Part shown: positions 32,717 through 52,423 of the stretch, in pieces | How positions within the stretch are numbered: position 1 is the first letter of the stretch | Layout: every line of letters begins with the position of its first letter | Program-made: the position numbers and the translations under genes | NCBI RefSeq assembly: GCF_036226405.1 | Contig: NZ_CP108465.1 | Span: forward strand, 76,085 to 140,084 | Length of the DNA stretch: 64,000 bases | Direction: 5' to 3' | From: Streptomyces sp. NBC_01260 | Lineage (GTDB): Bacteria > Actinomycetota > Actinomycetes > Streptomycetales > Streptomycetaceae | The notes under the pieces: model-generated | What the model saw: only the letters and a program-made list of their open reading frames with translations | Told to the model about the DNA's origin: nothing | Database searches by the model: none

Positions 32717-33919
32717 CTACGCCGCGAGGGCCGGGGCGGACCAGCGGGTGATCTCATGGAGTGCCACGTCCTTGCGGCCGCGCATCCGCATGGTGGTATT
32801 GCGCAGGAGGGACCGGAGCGGGCCCGATCCCTGGTCCAGCAGGCCTTGTCGGCGTGAGAGCAGTGCTACCCGGGCGGTGCGTTGTACCCGCTGCCTTTCG
32901 TAGGCTCGCAGAGCGGTGGAGAAGTCACCACGACTGCCTTCCACAACATGCGTTCGCAGCGTCGAGGCGAGAACGACGGCGTCTTCGAGCGCCATGTTCG
33001 CCGCTTGTCCCAGGGCCGGGGACATCGGGTGTGCCGCGTCGCCCAGCAGTACTACGCGGCCGTCCACCCACCGTGACACGGGGTCGCGGTCGTGGATGTC
33101 CGTGACCGCGACGTCAGCGGGGTCGCTGTTCGTGATCAGCTGTACGATCGGGGCCGGCCAGTGCCCGATCAGTTCGGCCAGCGCCCGTTGTGCGGCTTCG
33201 GAGCCCAGTTGTGGCCATGTGCCGGGGGGAGCGGTGATCTTGGCTGTCCAGTAGAGTGCCCCGTCGCCGACTGGGGCGGCGAATATCTGGACGCCGTTGC
33301 CGTTCGCCACGAATCCGTGCGGCCACGGCCAGTTTCCCGGTGTGTGGCTGCGTACCGAGGTGTATCCGCAGTATCGCGGTAGCCCGTCGCCGATCATCCG
33401 TTTGCGTACGGACGACCAGATTCCGTCCGCGGCGACGAGGAGGTCCGCGGAGTGGATGCTGCCGTCGGACCATTGCAGGGAGACGGGGCCGTTGTCCGTC
33501 GTGTAGTCGGACACGACGGTGCCCATCTGGATCTCGGCTCCGGAAGCGAGGGCATCGTCGGCCAGTGCGTTCTGCGCGGCCGTGCGCAGGATGGAGATCG
33601 ACGGTGTCCCATCGGGCTGGGCCAGGCGTCCGATGTGCTCCCGTGCGAGGACCCGGCCGGAGGAGCTGAGCAGGACGCGTTCCTCGACCGGTCCGATGAC
33701 ATGCCCGGATTCACGCAGGCGCCGACCGAGCCGGCTGCTCATGGCATCCGCTGCGGCGACACCGTTCGGGTAGAGCATCAGCCCCGAGCCCGCAGGCGCG
33801 AAGCGCGGCGCGCGTTCCACGACCGTCACGTCGAGGCCGCACCGTGCAAGCGCTGTTGCCGCGGCCAACCCGCCGACGCCGCCGCCCACCACGGTCGCGG
33901 TAAACCGTTTGGCGGTCAT
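32717..33919 (-). CDS. FAD-dependent monooxygenase (salicylate hydroxylase-like)
   Basis: This 400-residue class A flavin monooxygenase has GGGVGGLAAATALARCG near residue 12, AADGIWSSVRKRMIG near residue 165 and GDAAHPMSPALGQAANMALEDA near residue 288. It is the first gene of the minus-strand unit that continues with the serine O-acetyltransferase and ATP-grasp ligase C, and it is divergent from ccr. It could hydroxylate the amino-acid-derived part or the polyketide. It is the second of three flavin monooxygenases in the window. Confidence 0.88.
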   Translation of the reverse strand: MTAKRFTATVVGGGVGGLAAATALARCGLDVTVVERAPRFAPAGSGLMLYPNGVAAADAMSSRLGRRLRESGHVIGPVEERVLLSSSGRVLAREHIGRLAQPDGTPSISILRTAAQNALADDALASGAEIQMGTVVSDYTTDNGPVSLQWSDGSIHSADLLVAADGIWSSVRKRMIGDGLPRYCGYTSVRSHTPGNWPWPHGFVANGNGVQIFAAPVGDGALYWTAKITAPPGTWPQLGSEAAQRALAELIGHWPAPIVQLITNSDPADVAVTDIHDRDPVSRWVDGRVVLLGDAAHPMSPALGQAANMALEDAVVLASTLRTHVVEGSRGDFSTALRAYERQRVQRTARVALLSRRQGLLDQGSGPLRSLLRNTTMRMRGRKDVALHEITRWSAPALAA

Positions 33920-34190
33920 GGCCGCGCCACCCGGCGTGCAGGGTTGTCGATGCTTCCGTCATACATGACGACAAGGATCCGGGCTTCAGGCCCGTGCGGG
34001 CATCTCCGATATTGCTCAGCCTGCTGTGCGTCCGATGCCCTCTTTCCACCGTATCCACCGCTGCTCCACCCGCAGCCCACCCGGTGGCCGCAGGCTGGTT
34101 CGGTCACCGCGCGCCTCATCGGCCAAGGACATACGGCCTTCGCCGGCAAGCAGGATCCGGGAGATCGTCACGAGGAGAAAGAGTAATGGC
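33920..34190. promoter_or_regulatory. Divergent promoter region between the flavin monooxygenase and the ccr-PKS operon
   Basis: This 271-bp non-coding gap drives the monooxygenase/cysE/ligase unit leftward and presumably the 24-kb ccr-PKS operon rightward. No strong palindrome stands out. Just before ccr, a GAGGAG site (34172-34177) is followed by ATG GCA TGG AAC TGA (34186-34200), a four-codon frame that overlaps the ccr start out of frame. Confidence 0.45.
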
Positions 34191-35534
34191 ATGGAACTGA
34201 GCGAAGCTCTGCACCGCGGTGCCGGCCCCGAGGAACTGGAGCAGGCCGCTCTGCCCGCCACGTACAAGGCAGCTCATCTCCGGGCCGAGGACGTCGACAT
34301 GTTCCGCGGCGTCAGCGACAAGGATGTGCGGAAATCCCTGGTGGTGGGTCAGGTACCCATGCCCGAGATCGCGCCCGACGAGGTGCTGGTCGCGGTGATG
34401 GCGAGCGCGGTCAACTACAACTCCGTCTGGTCGGCGATGTTCTCGCCCGTACCGACGTTCAACTTCCTCAAGCAGTTCGCCCGGCAGGGCGGCTGGGCCG
34501 CGCGCCACGACCTGCCGCACCACGTCATAGGCTCCGACGGCTCCGGTGTCGTCGTGCGCGTCGGTTCCGGTGTGCGCCGGTGGAAGATCGGCGACGAGGT
34601 CGTCATCCACCCCTCCCATGTGGACGACCAGGAGCACGGAACCCACGACGACGGAATGATGGGCGAGAACCAGCGGGCCTGGGGCTTCGAGACCAACTTC
34701 GGTTCCATGGCCGAGTACACGGTCGTCCGGGCCAGCCAGCTGATACCCAAGCCCACGCACCTCACGTGGGAAGAGGCCGCGTCGAACACGCTGTGCGCCA
34801 CCACGGTCTACCGCATGCTGGTCGGTAGGCACGGCGCGCGGCTCAAGCAGGGTGACGTCGTCCTGATCTGGGGCGCGGCGGGCGGCCTGGGCGCCTACGC
34901 GGTGCAGATGGTGAAGAACGGTGGCGGCATACCGATCGGCGTGGTCAGCTCCGCGCGCAAGGCCGAAGCCGTACGCGAACTGGGCTGCGACCACGTCATC
35001 GACCGTACCGAGATCGGGCTCGACGGCGACTTCGACGCCGAACCGGACGCGGTGATCAGGGCCGGAAAACGCCTGGGCTCGAAGATCCGGGAACTGGTCG
35101 GACGCGACCCGGACATCGTGTTCGAGCACACCGGCCGCGCCACCTTCGGCGTCTCGGTGTTCGTCGCGCGGCGCGGGGGAGTGATCATCACCTGCGGCTC
35201 CAGCTCCGGCTACCAGCACACGTACGACAACCGGTATCTGTGGATGAAGCTGAAGACCGTCATCGGCAGCCACGGCGCCAACCTGCAGGAAGCCGTCGAG
35301 TGCACCCGGCTGATCGCGGAAGGCCGCGTCAAACCGGCGCTGTCCGAGGTCTACGGGCTCGACGACGCCGCGGACGCGTGCCGTCGACTCCAGCTGAACG
35401 AGCACGTCGGCAAGATCGGCATCCTCTGCATGGCCCCGGCGCCGGGCCTCGGCGTGTCGGACCCCGCGCTGCGCGAGCGACTCGGCGGCAACGCGCTGAC
35501 CCCGGTCCAGCACACGGCCCCCGTTTCGCGCTGA
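34191..35534 (+). CDS. ccr: Crotonyl-CoA carboxylase/reductase (ethylmalonyl-CoA supply)
   Basis: This 447-residue medium-chain dehydrogenase is a clear Ccr: SAVNYNSVWSAMFSPVPTFNFL, HHVIGSDGSGVVVRVG, IHPSHVDDQEHGTHDDGMMGENQRAWGFETNFGSMAEY and WGAAGGLGAYAVQMVKNGGG. It converts crotonyl-CoA with CO2 and NADPH to (2S)-ethylmalonyl-CoA, an extender unit for polyketide synthases. It sits 55 bp upstream of the first PKS gene in the same operon, and the last-module AT has an ethylmalonyl-type motif, so supply and use agree. I chose ATG 34191 as start (MELSEALHRG); the open frame extends upstream without a credible start. Confidence 0.95.
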   Translation: MELSEALHRGAGPEELEQAALPATYKAAHLRAEDVDMFRGVSDKDVRKSLVVGQVPMPEIAPDEVLVAVMASAVNYNSVWSAMFSPVPTFNFLKQFARQGGWAARHDLPHHVIGSDGSGVVVRVGSGVRRWKIGDEVVIHPSHVDDQEHGTHDDGMMGENQRAWGFETNFGSMAEYTVVRASQLIPKPTHLTWEEAASNTLCATTVYRMLVGRHGARLKQGDVVLIWGAAGGLGAYAVQMVKNGGGIPIGVVSSARKAEAVRELGCDHVIDRTEIGLDGDFDAEPDAVIRAGKRLGSKIRELVGRDPDIVFEHTGRATFGVSVFVARRGGVIITCGSSSGYQHTYDNRYLWMKLKTVIGSHGANLQEAVECTRLIAEGRVKPALSEVYGLDDAADACRRLQLNEHVGKIGILCMAPAPGLGVSDPALRERLGGNALTPVQHTAPVSR

Positions 35535-35589
35535 CGCCTGCCGAGGCACGGGACCAGGACCACGACCGCACCCTTCCCGAAGGATCACG

Positions 35590-38500
35590 ATGACGAGGGC
35601 GAGCGACCCCAGGGCACCCGAACCGATCGCCGTGATCGGTATGGCCTGCCGGCTGCCGGGTGCCTCCACGATCGAGGAGCTGTGGGAGCTCCTGCGGTCC
35701 GGCCGCAGCGCCGTCGGCCCGGCACCGGCCGGCCGGAAACTGCCCGGCCGGGTGGGCGGATTCCTGGCCGAGGTGGAGCGGTGCGACCCCGCGTTCTTTG
35801 GCATCCCGCCGCGCGAGGCCGCGACCATGGACCCGCAGCAGCGGCTGGCGCTCGAACTCGCCTGGGAGGCGCTGGAACACGCCGGCATCGTGCCGGGCAC
35901 GCTGCGCCACAGCCGTACGGGCGTGTTCCTCGGCGCGATGGCGGACGACTACGCGGAGCTGTCCCGGCGGCGCGGTACGAACGAGGCCGCCGCCACCACC
36001 CTGACGGGCCTTAACCGGAGCATCCTCGCCAACCGGATCTCGTACGTGCTCGGTCTCCGCGGACCGAGCACGACCGTCGACACGGGTCAGTCCTCGTCGC
36101 TCGTTTCGGTGCTGCAGGCCTGCGAGAGCCTGTGGTCGGGAGCCGTGACCACCGCGCTGGCCGGCGGAGTCCAGCTGAACCTCACCGACACCGGATTCGT
36201 CCTCGCGGACCGCTTCGGAGCGCTGTCGCCGGACGGGCGCGCCCACACCTTCGACGCCCGTGCCACCGGGTACGTGCGCGGCGAGGGCGGCGGCATGGTG
36301 GTGCTCAGACCACTGGAGCGGGCCCTGGCGGACGGTGACAACGTTTTCGGGGTCATCCGCGGCGGCGCGGTCAACAACGACGGCGGCGGTACGTCGCTAA
36401 CCTCGCCCAGCGCCGACGCCCAGGCGGAGCTGCTACGGGCCGCCTACGCCCACGCCCGTGTCGACGCGGCCGAGGCGAGCTTCGTCGAGCTGCACGGCAC
36501 GGGCACCCCCACGGGCGACCCGGTCGAAGCCGTCTCGCTCGGCGCGGTGCTGGGAAGCGTGCGACCGAAGGACGCACCGCTGCCGGTCGGCTCGGTCAAG
36601 ACGGTGTTCGGCCACGCGGAGGGCGCGGCCGGCATCGCCGGTCTGCTGAAGGCCGTGCTGTGCCTGCACCACCGGACGCTCACCCCGAGCCTGAACTACC
36701 GCACCCCGCACCCGAAGATCGACCTGGCAGCCACCCGGCTGACCGTGAACACCGAACTCCGGCCCCTGACGCAGGACGGCCGTCAACTGGTGGCCGGAGT
36801 CAGTTCGTTCGGCATGGGCGGTACCAACTGCCACCTGGTACTGGGGGAGCGCCCCACCGAGACTGCCGCTCAGCCCGAGGATGTGTCCGGACCGTTCCCG
36901 GTATTGCTCTCCGGCCGCACCGAACAGGCCGTCCGGGACCAGGCGACCCGGCTGCTCAGCCACTTGGACGCCCACCCGGATCTGCCGCCAGCCTCGGTCG
37001 CGTACGCGCTGGCGGCCACGCGCACCCACTTCGCGCACCGCGCCGGTTTCGTCGCCGACGACCTCGCCTCGCTGCGCGCGGGGCTCCATGACCTGGCCGA
37101 CGGCCGGGCCCGCGCCGATGTGGTGGATGAGGGGACGTGCGCGTTCCTCTTCACCGGCCAGGGCAGTCAGCGGCTCGGCATGGGTGGTGAACTGCGCCGC
37201 GCGGTACCCGCGTTCGCGGACGCCTTCGACGCTGTCGCCGTGCACCTGGATCCGTTGCTCCCGCGACCGTTGAGCGAAGTGCTCGACGGTTCGGACGCCG
37301 CGCTGCTCGACCGTACCGCGTACACGCAGCCCGCGCTCTTCGCGTACGAGGTGGCGCTCGCCGCGACGCTGGAGCGGTGGGGCGTACGGCCGGATGTGCT
37401 CATCGGCCACTCGGTCGGTGAGCTGGCGGCGGCGCGAGCGGCCGGTGTGCTGTCGATCGAGGACGCCGCGACGCTGGTGGCCGCGCGCGGCCGGCTGATG
37501 CAGGCGCTCCCGTCCACGGGCACGATGGTAGCCGTGGAGGCGGCCGAGGCCGAACTCGGGCAGCTACCCGAGGGCGTTTGCGTCGCCGCCGTCAACGGAC
37601 CGGCCGCCACTGTGCTGTCCGGTGACCGTGACGCCGTACTGGAGCTGGCGCGTACGTGGGAGTCAGCCGGGCGGCGCATCCACCGGCTGCGGACCGGCCA
37701 TGCCTTCCACTCGGCGCACCTGGACCCGATGCTCGACGACTTCCGCACGGTGGCCGAAACCCTCACGTACCACCCGCCACGGGTGCCGGTCGTGTCGAAC
37801 CTGACCGGTGAGGTGATCGAAGCGGAGGAGATGCGCCGACCCGACTACTGGGTCCGGCAGGCGCGGGGTACCGTGCGCTTCCTCGACGCCGTCCGCACCG
37901 CGCGGGCCCGGGGCGTCACCCGCTTCCTGGAGGTCGGCCCGGACGCGGTACTGAGCGGCGCTGGCCGGGAGTGCGCCGGCGACGACGCGTCGCTCTTCGC
38001 GTGCGCGGGCCGGGCGGGCCGGCCCGAGACCGCCACGCTGCTCGCCGCCCTGACGGCGCTCCACAGCCGCGGGGCCGCCATCGACTGGCCGACGGTCTTC
38101 GCGGACCTGGGCGTACGCGCGGGAAAGCGGACCGTCCTGCCCACGTACGCGTTCCAGCGTGAGCGGTTCTGGATCGGCGACGAGGCGGTGGCGACGGCGT
38201 CCACGGAGAAGTCGCCGTCCACGGATACGTCACCGGCACTCACGGGCCCGGAGGGCTTGGCACTTACGGCCCCACAGACCAGAGACCTGGTGCTGGCCGA
38301 GTTGGCCGGAGTCCTCGCGCTGCCGTCCGCCGCCCGGCTGGACACCGACGCCACGTTCCATGACCTGGGACTGGACTCGCTCGGTGCCGTCGAACTGCGC
38401 AATCGGCTCGCCCGCCGCACCGGCCGGCCCATCCCGGCCGGTCTCGTGTTCGACCACCCCACCCCGGCCGCCGTCATCGACCACCTGCGCGCACGCACCG

Positions 38501-41500
38501 CCGAGGAGCCCGCTCCCGCGACGGCCCCGGAGGCGCGGGGCGACTCGGCCGATGACGATCCGGTGGTCATCGTGGGGATGGCCTGCCGGCTGCCCGGGGG
38601 CGTCGCCTCGCCGGAAGACCTGTGGCGGCTGGTCTCCGACGGTGTGGACGCGATCTCGCCGTTCCCCGACGACCGGGGCTGGGACCTTGCCGCGCTCTCC
38701 GACGCGGAGGGCCCCGGTGGCTCCCGGACCCGGTACGGCGGCTTTCTGGACGACGTCGCCGGGTTCGATGCCGGGTTCTTCGGGGTGTCGCCGCGCGAGG
38801 CGCTGGCGATGGACCCGCAGCAGCGGTTGCTGCTCGAGGTGTCGTGGGAGGCGCTGGAGCGGGCCGGCTTCGACATCGGCGGGATGCGCGGAAGCCGGAC
38901 TGGGGTCTTCACCGGCCTGATGTACCACGACTACGCGGCCACCTATGAGAACGTGCCGCCGCAGGTGCGCGGCCATCGGATGACCGGCGGCGCGGGCAGT
39001 GTCGCCTCCGGCCGGGTCGCCTACCGGTTCGGCTTCGAGGGGCCCGCCATCACCGTGGACACGGCGTGCTCCTCGTCCCTGGTGGCGCTCCATCTCGCCG
39101 TGCGCTCGGTGCGCGACGGGGAGTGCGATGTCGCCCTGGCCGGCGGTGTCACCGTGCTCTCCTCGCCCTTCACCTTCGTGGAGTTCAGCCGCCAGGGCGG
39201 CCTGTCGGCGGACGGCCGGTGCAGGTCGTACGGCGACGGCGCGGACGGCACCGGGTGGGCCGAGGGCGTCGCGGTCGTCGCCGTGGAGCGGATGTCGCGG
39301 GCGCGGGAGAAGGGGCACCGGATGCTGGCCGTGGTGCGGGGGAGCGCCGTCAACCAGGACGGCGCCAGCAACGGCCTGACCGCCCCCAACGGCCTGGCAC
39401 AGCAGCGGGTGATCCGGGCCGCCCTGGCCGACGCCGGCCTGTCTCCCTCGGACGTCGATGTGGTGGAGGGCCACGGCACCGGCACCGCGCTGGGCGACCC
39501 GATCGAGGTGCGGGCCCTGGCCGAGACGTACGGCCGCGAGCGGAGCGCCGCACCGTTGCTGCTCGGCTCCGTGAAGTCGAACATCGGTCACACCCAGGCG
39601 GCGGCCGGTGTGGCGGGTCTGGTGAAAACGGTGCTCGCCCTGAACGCCGGGGTGGTGCCCGGGTCGCTGCACGCCGACCCGGCGTCACCGCACGTGGACT
39701 GGTCGTCGGGCGGCGTGGAGGTGATGTCGGCGGGGTCGGTGCCGTGGCCGGAGAGCGGCCGGCCGAGGCGGGCGGGTGTGTCGTCGTTCGGCATCAGCGG
39801 GACGAACGCCCATATGGTGCTTGAGCAGGCCGAGGTGGCGCACGACCTGCCAAGGGGCGGCGCCCCCGCCCCTTCACCTGCTGACGAGACCCCCGTGCCG
39901 CTGCTGCTCAGCGCCCACGACCCCGAGGCACTGCGCGCGCGGGCCGAGCAGATCCTGCCCCTGATCGGGGCCGAGGATTCAGCCGATCTCGCCCACTCCC
40001 TCGCCCGGTCGGAGCCGTTCGGCGAACGGGCCGTCGTGGTCGGCGCGGACGACGATGCGTTACGAGCCGGACTGGCGGCCGTGGCCGAGGGACGGATCGC
40101 CCCGGGCGTCGTGCGCGGACGGTCCCGGACGCGCGGCCGACTCGCGGTGCTGTTCACCGGGCAGGGCAGCCAGCGGCCCGGCATGGGACGCGAACTGGCG
40201 TCCCGCCACCCGGTGTTCGCGCGGACGCTCGACACGGTCTGCGGAGAACTGGACCGTGCACTCGCACCGTACGGCTACCGGCCCGTCAAGGAGGTGATGT
40301 ACGCCCCCGAGGGGTCCCCCGACGCGCGTCTGCTCGGCCGGACCGGGTACACGCAGGCCGCGCTGTTCGCGTACGAGGTCAGCCTGTACCGGCTGGTGGA
40401 GAGCTGGGGCGTCCGGCCGGACGTGGTGGCCGGTCACTCCATCGGTGAGGTGACGGCGGCACACATCGCCGGTGTCCTGGACCTGGCGGACGCATGCGCG
40501 CTGGTCGCTGCCCGTGGCAGGCTGATGCAGGCGCTGCCCTCCGGCGGTGCGATGCTCGCGGTGGAAGCCGATGAAAGGTACGCCGCGGCCGTTCTCCCTG
40601 CCGGGTCGCCCGACATCGCCGTCGCGGCCGTGAACGCGCCCCACTCCGTGGTGCTCTCCGGCACACGGAAAGCCGTCACCGAGGCCGCCGACGCGCTCGG
40701 TGCGGCGGGGCGCAGGACCACCTGGCTCGATGTCAGCCACGCGTTCCACTCGCCGCTGATGGAGCCGATGCTCGCGGACTTCCACGCGGTGCTGGACACC
40801 CTCACCTTCCGGCCGCCCACGATCCCGCTCGTCTCCAACGTGACCGGGCGGTACGCCGAGGACGAGCTGATGTCCTCGCCGGACTACTGGGTCCGGCACG
40901 TGAGCGCGCCGGTGCGATTCCACGACGGAGTGCGCGCGCTGATGGCCGACGAGGTCACCGCGACGTTCGAGGTGGGGCCCGCGCCGGTGCTCACCGCGCT
41001 GGTCGAGCAGGCGTGCGCGGACGAGCCGGTCCGGTGCGTGCCCGCCCAGCAGCGCAATCGGTCGGAGGCGGCCGGACTGATGGCGGGACTGGCCGGACTG
41101 TACGTCACCGGGGCCGAGGTGGACTGGACGGCGGTCCTGCCCAAGGCGCTTCGGGTGCCCTTGCCCACGTACCCCTTCCGGCACCGCCGGTTCTGGCTCG
41201 GCCGACGTCCCGCCGCCACGCCCGCTTCGCTCGGTCTGTGGGCCGCGGCACATCCGCTGCTGGGCGCGCGGGTGAGCCTGTCCGGGCACACCGAGGTCTT
41301 CACCGCGACCCTCTCGGCGGCCGCCGTTCCGTGGCTGGCCGACCATGTTGTCGCCGGAGCGGTCGTGGTCCCCGGCGCCGCACTCGTCGAACTGGTGCTC
41401 GCCGCGGGCGCCGAAGTCGGGGCCAGGGAGCTGGCAGAGCTGGTGCTGGCCGCTCCGCTCGTCCTCACCGGCCGGGAACCGGTGGCCGTCCAGATCGAGG

Positions 41501-43862
41501 TCGGGGCCGAGGACGCCGCCGGACGGCGCACCGTCACGGTGGTCTCGCGCGACGAGGACGCGACGGCCTGGACCCGGCACGCCGCTGGCTCCCTCGTACG
41601 CACGGACACGACTGCCCCGCCCGCTGCGACTGCCCCGGTCGCGGACGCCGTGGAGCTGTCGGTCGACGAGCTGTACGGCGGGCTCGCGGCCACCGGCCTG
41701 ACCTACGGCCCCGCGTTCCGGCGTGTGACCGCGCTGTCGGCGAGCCGCGACACCGCTCTCGCCGACATCGGGATCGCCGAGGACGCTGCCGGATACCTCG
41801 TCCACCCGGTCCTGCTCGACGCGGCCCTGCACGGCGCCGGCGCGCTCGGATTCTTCACCGGCGAGGCAGGACCCCGGCTGCCGTTCTCCTGGTCCGGGGT
41901 CCGCGTCCACGCACCCGGCGCCACGGTCGCGACGGTCCGGATCACCCGGCTCCGGGAGGACACCATACGGGTCGAGCTCGCCGGCCCGGCCGGGACACCG
42001 GTCGTGACGGTGGACGAGATGACGGTGCGTACGGTGCCGGCGGACCGCCTGGCGGACCGGCCGGCCGGGGCGGCCGAACGGCCTCTGCGCGTCGACTGGG
42101 TGCCGGTCGACGCGCGGGCGGCTGCGCCCGGCTCGGTCGTCGCGATCCTTGAAGAGCCCGGGACGGAACCCTTCACCGCGCTGCCCGAAGCGTTGGCGCG
42201 CCACGGGCTGACCGTCACCCGCCTCCCCGGCCCGGAGGCGCTCGACACGGGGGACGACCTGCCGGACCTGGTCGTCCTGCCGTGGCGTACCGGGCCCGAG
42301 GACGACATGCCCGCGCGGGTCCACGCCGCGGCCAGGCGGGCCCTCGCGACACTCCAGGACTGGCTGGACCGCGACCGCGGAACGGCGCGGCTGGTTGTGC
42401 TGACCGACGACCGGCCGGACCTGGACGTCGCCGCGGTACGCGGGCTGGTCCGGTCGGCGCAGCGCGAGAACCCCGGCCGGATCCTTCTCGTCGAGACGGA
42501 CGGCGCCCACGCCTCGCTCGTCGCCCTGCCGGCCCTCCTCACCATCGACGAACCGCATTCGTCCCTCCGTGACGGACAGATCCGGGTGCCTCGGCTCGGG
42601 CCCGCCGACACGGGTACGGCTCCGGCATGGCGGCCGGACGGCACCGTCCTGGTCACCGGCGCCGGCGGCGCGCTGGGCGACCTGATCGCGCGGCACCTGG
42701 TCACCGCGCACGGCGTGCGCCGGCTGGTGCTGGTCAGCCGGCGGGGCCCGGCCGCCCCGAACACGGACGCGCTCAGGGCCGCGCTCACTGCAGCCGGGGC
42801 CGAGGTGGTCTTCACCGCGTGCGATGTCGCGGACCGGGCGGCCGTGGCGGACCTGTTGGCCGCCATCCCGGCGGACCGGCCGCTCACCGGCGTCGTACAC
42901 GCGGCGGGCGTCCTGGACGACGGCGTGACCCAGGCACTCACACCCGAGCGGCTGGCCCGGGTCCTGCGGCCGAAGGTGGACGGGGCCTGGCATCTGCACA
43001 CGCTCACGGCGGGCCTCGGCCTCGACCACTTCGTGCTGTTCTCCTCCGCCTCCGGGGTGTTCGGCGCGGCCGGGCAGGCGAATTACGCCGCTGCCAACGC
43101 GTTCCTGGACGCGCTGGCCGTGCAGCGCGTCGAAGCCGGGCTGCCGGCGACGGCGATGGCGTGGGCGCCGTGGCGCGAGGCGGGCATGGCCGGTTCCCTC
43201 GGCGCCGGTGACCTGGCGCGGCTTGCCCGCCTCGGTATGGCGGCCCTCTCGAACGAGCAGGGCCTCGCACTGTTCGACGCCGCGCTGTCCGCAGCGGACG
43301 CCGCCGTCGTGCCGCTGCGGATCGACCGGGCCGTACTCGCCGAACGGCCCCGCGAACTACCGTCCCTGCTACGTGCGCTGGTCCAGGTGGGCACCGTACC
43401 CACGGCCGCTCCCGGTGCCATGGCCCAGCCGGCCTTCGCGGACCGTCTGCCCGGTCTGTCCGTACCGGAGAGGGAGCAGGCGGTGGCCGCGCTGCTCCGT
43501 ACGGAACTCTCCACGGCGCTGGGCGGCTGCGCAGTCGATACGCGGCGCGGCTTCCGCGACCTCGGGGTCGACTCGCTCATCGCGCTGGAACTGCGCAACC
43601 GCCTCATTGCCGAAACGGGCCTTCAGCTCTCCACCACCGTCGTCTTCGACTACCCCAGCCCCGCCTCGCTGGCCGCGCACATCACCGAGGCGCTGGCCCG
43701 TAACACGCCCGCCCCGGAGCCGGACGACGAGCCCGGACGCGGACCTCTCGGCGAGGAGTGGGGCGACGCGGAGAACGATCTCGACGGCCTGGACGTGGCC
43801 GAGCTGGTGCGGCTGGCCGGGGCCGGACGCGACATGGGAACGACGAGGCAGGAGACGACAGC

Positions 43863-43866
<4 letters not shown>
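35590..43866 (+). CDS. Type I PKS 1: loading module (KSQ-AT-ACP) and module 1 (KS-AT-DH-KR-ACP)
   Basis: This 2758-residue protein has a KSQ loading ketosynthase (~12-430) in which the active Cys is Gln167 ([10 protein letters not shown]), a decarboxylase rather than a condensing domain. It is followed by AT (~520-840, Ser608 in GHSVG, HAFH 704-707, malonyl type) and ACP (Ser930). It thus primes the line with acetate from malonyl-CoA. Module 1 has KS (Cys1160), AT (Ser1617, HAFH 1717-1720, malonyl), DH (~1875-2130, His1919 in [12 protein letters not shown] and Asp in LLDAALH), a B-type KR (~2350-2530, GAGGALG, LDD near 2441, Tyr2499) and ACP (Ser2662). It should make a trans-crotonyl intermediate. 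An acidic C-terminal docking tail follows. A TTA codon lies at 40060-40062 (residue 1491). The stop overlaps the next start (ATGA). Confidence 0.95.
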
Positions 43867-52415
<8,549 letters not shown>

Positions 52416-52423
52416 GGAACTCC

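Noticed and set aside
34026..34190. N-terminal extension of Ccr
   Set aside because: Ser/Arg/Pro-rich translation unlike any Ccr N-terminus; a ribosome-binding site precedes the chosen start.
42643..43120. Possible inactive KR in module 1
   Set aside because: GAGGALG, Ser, LDD and Tyr2499 are all present, so the domain should be active.
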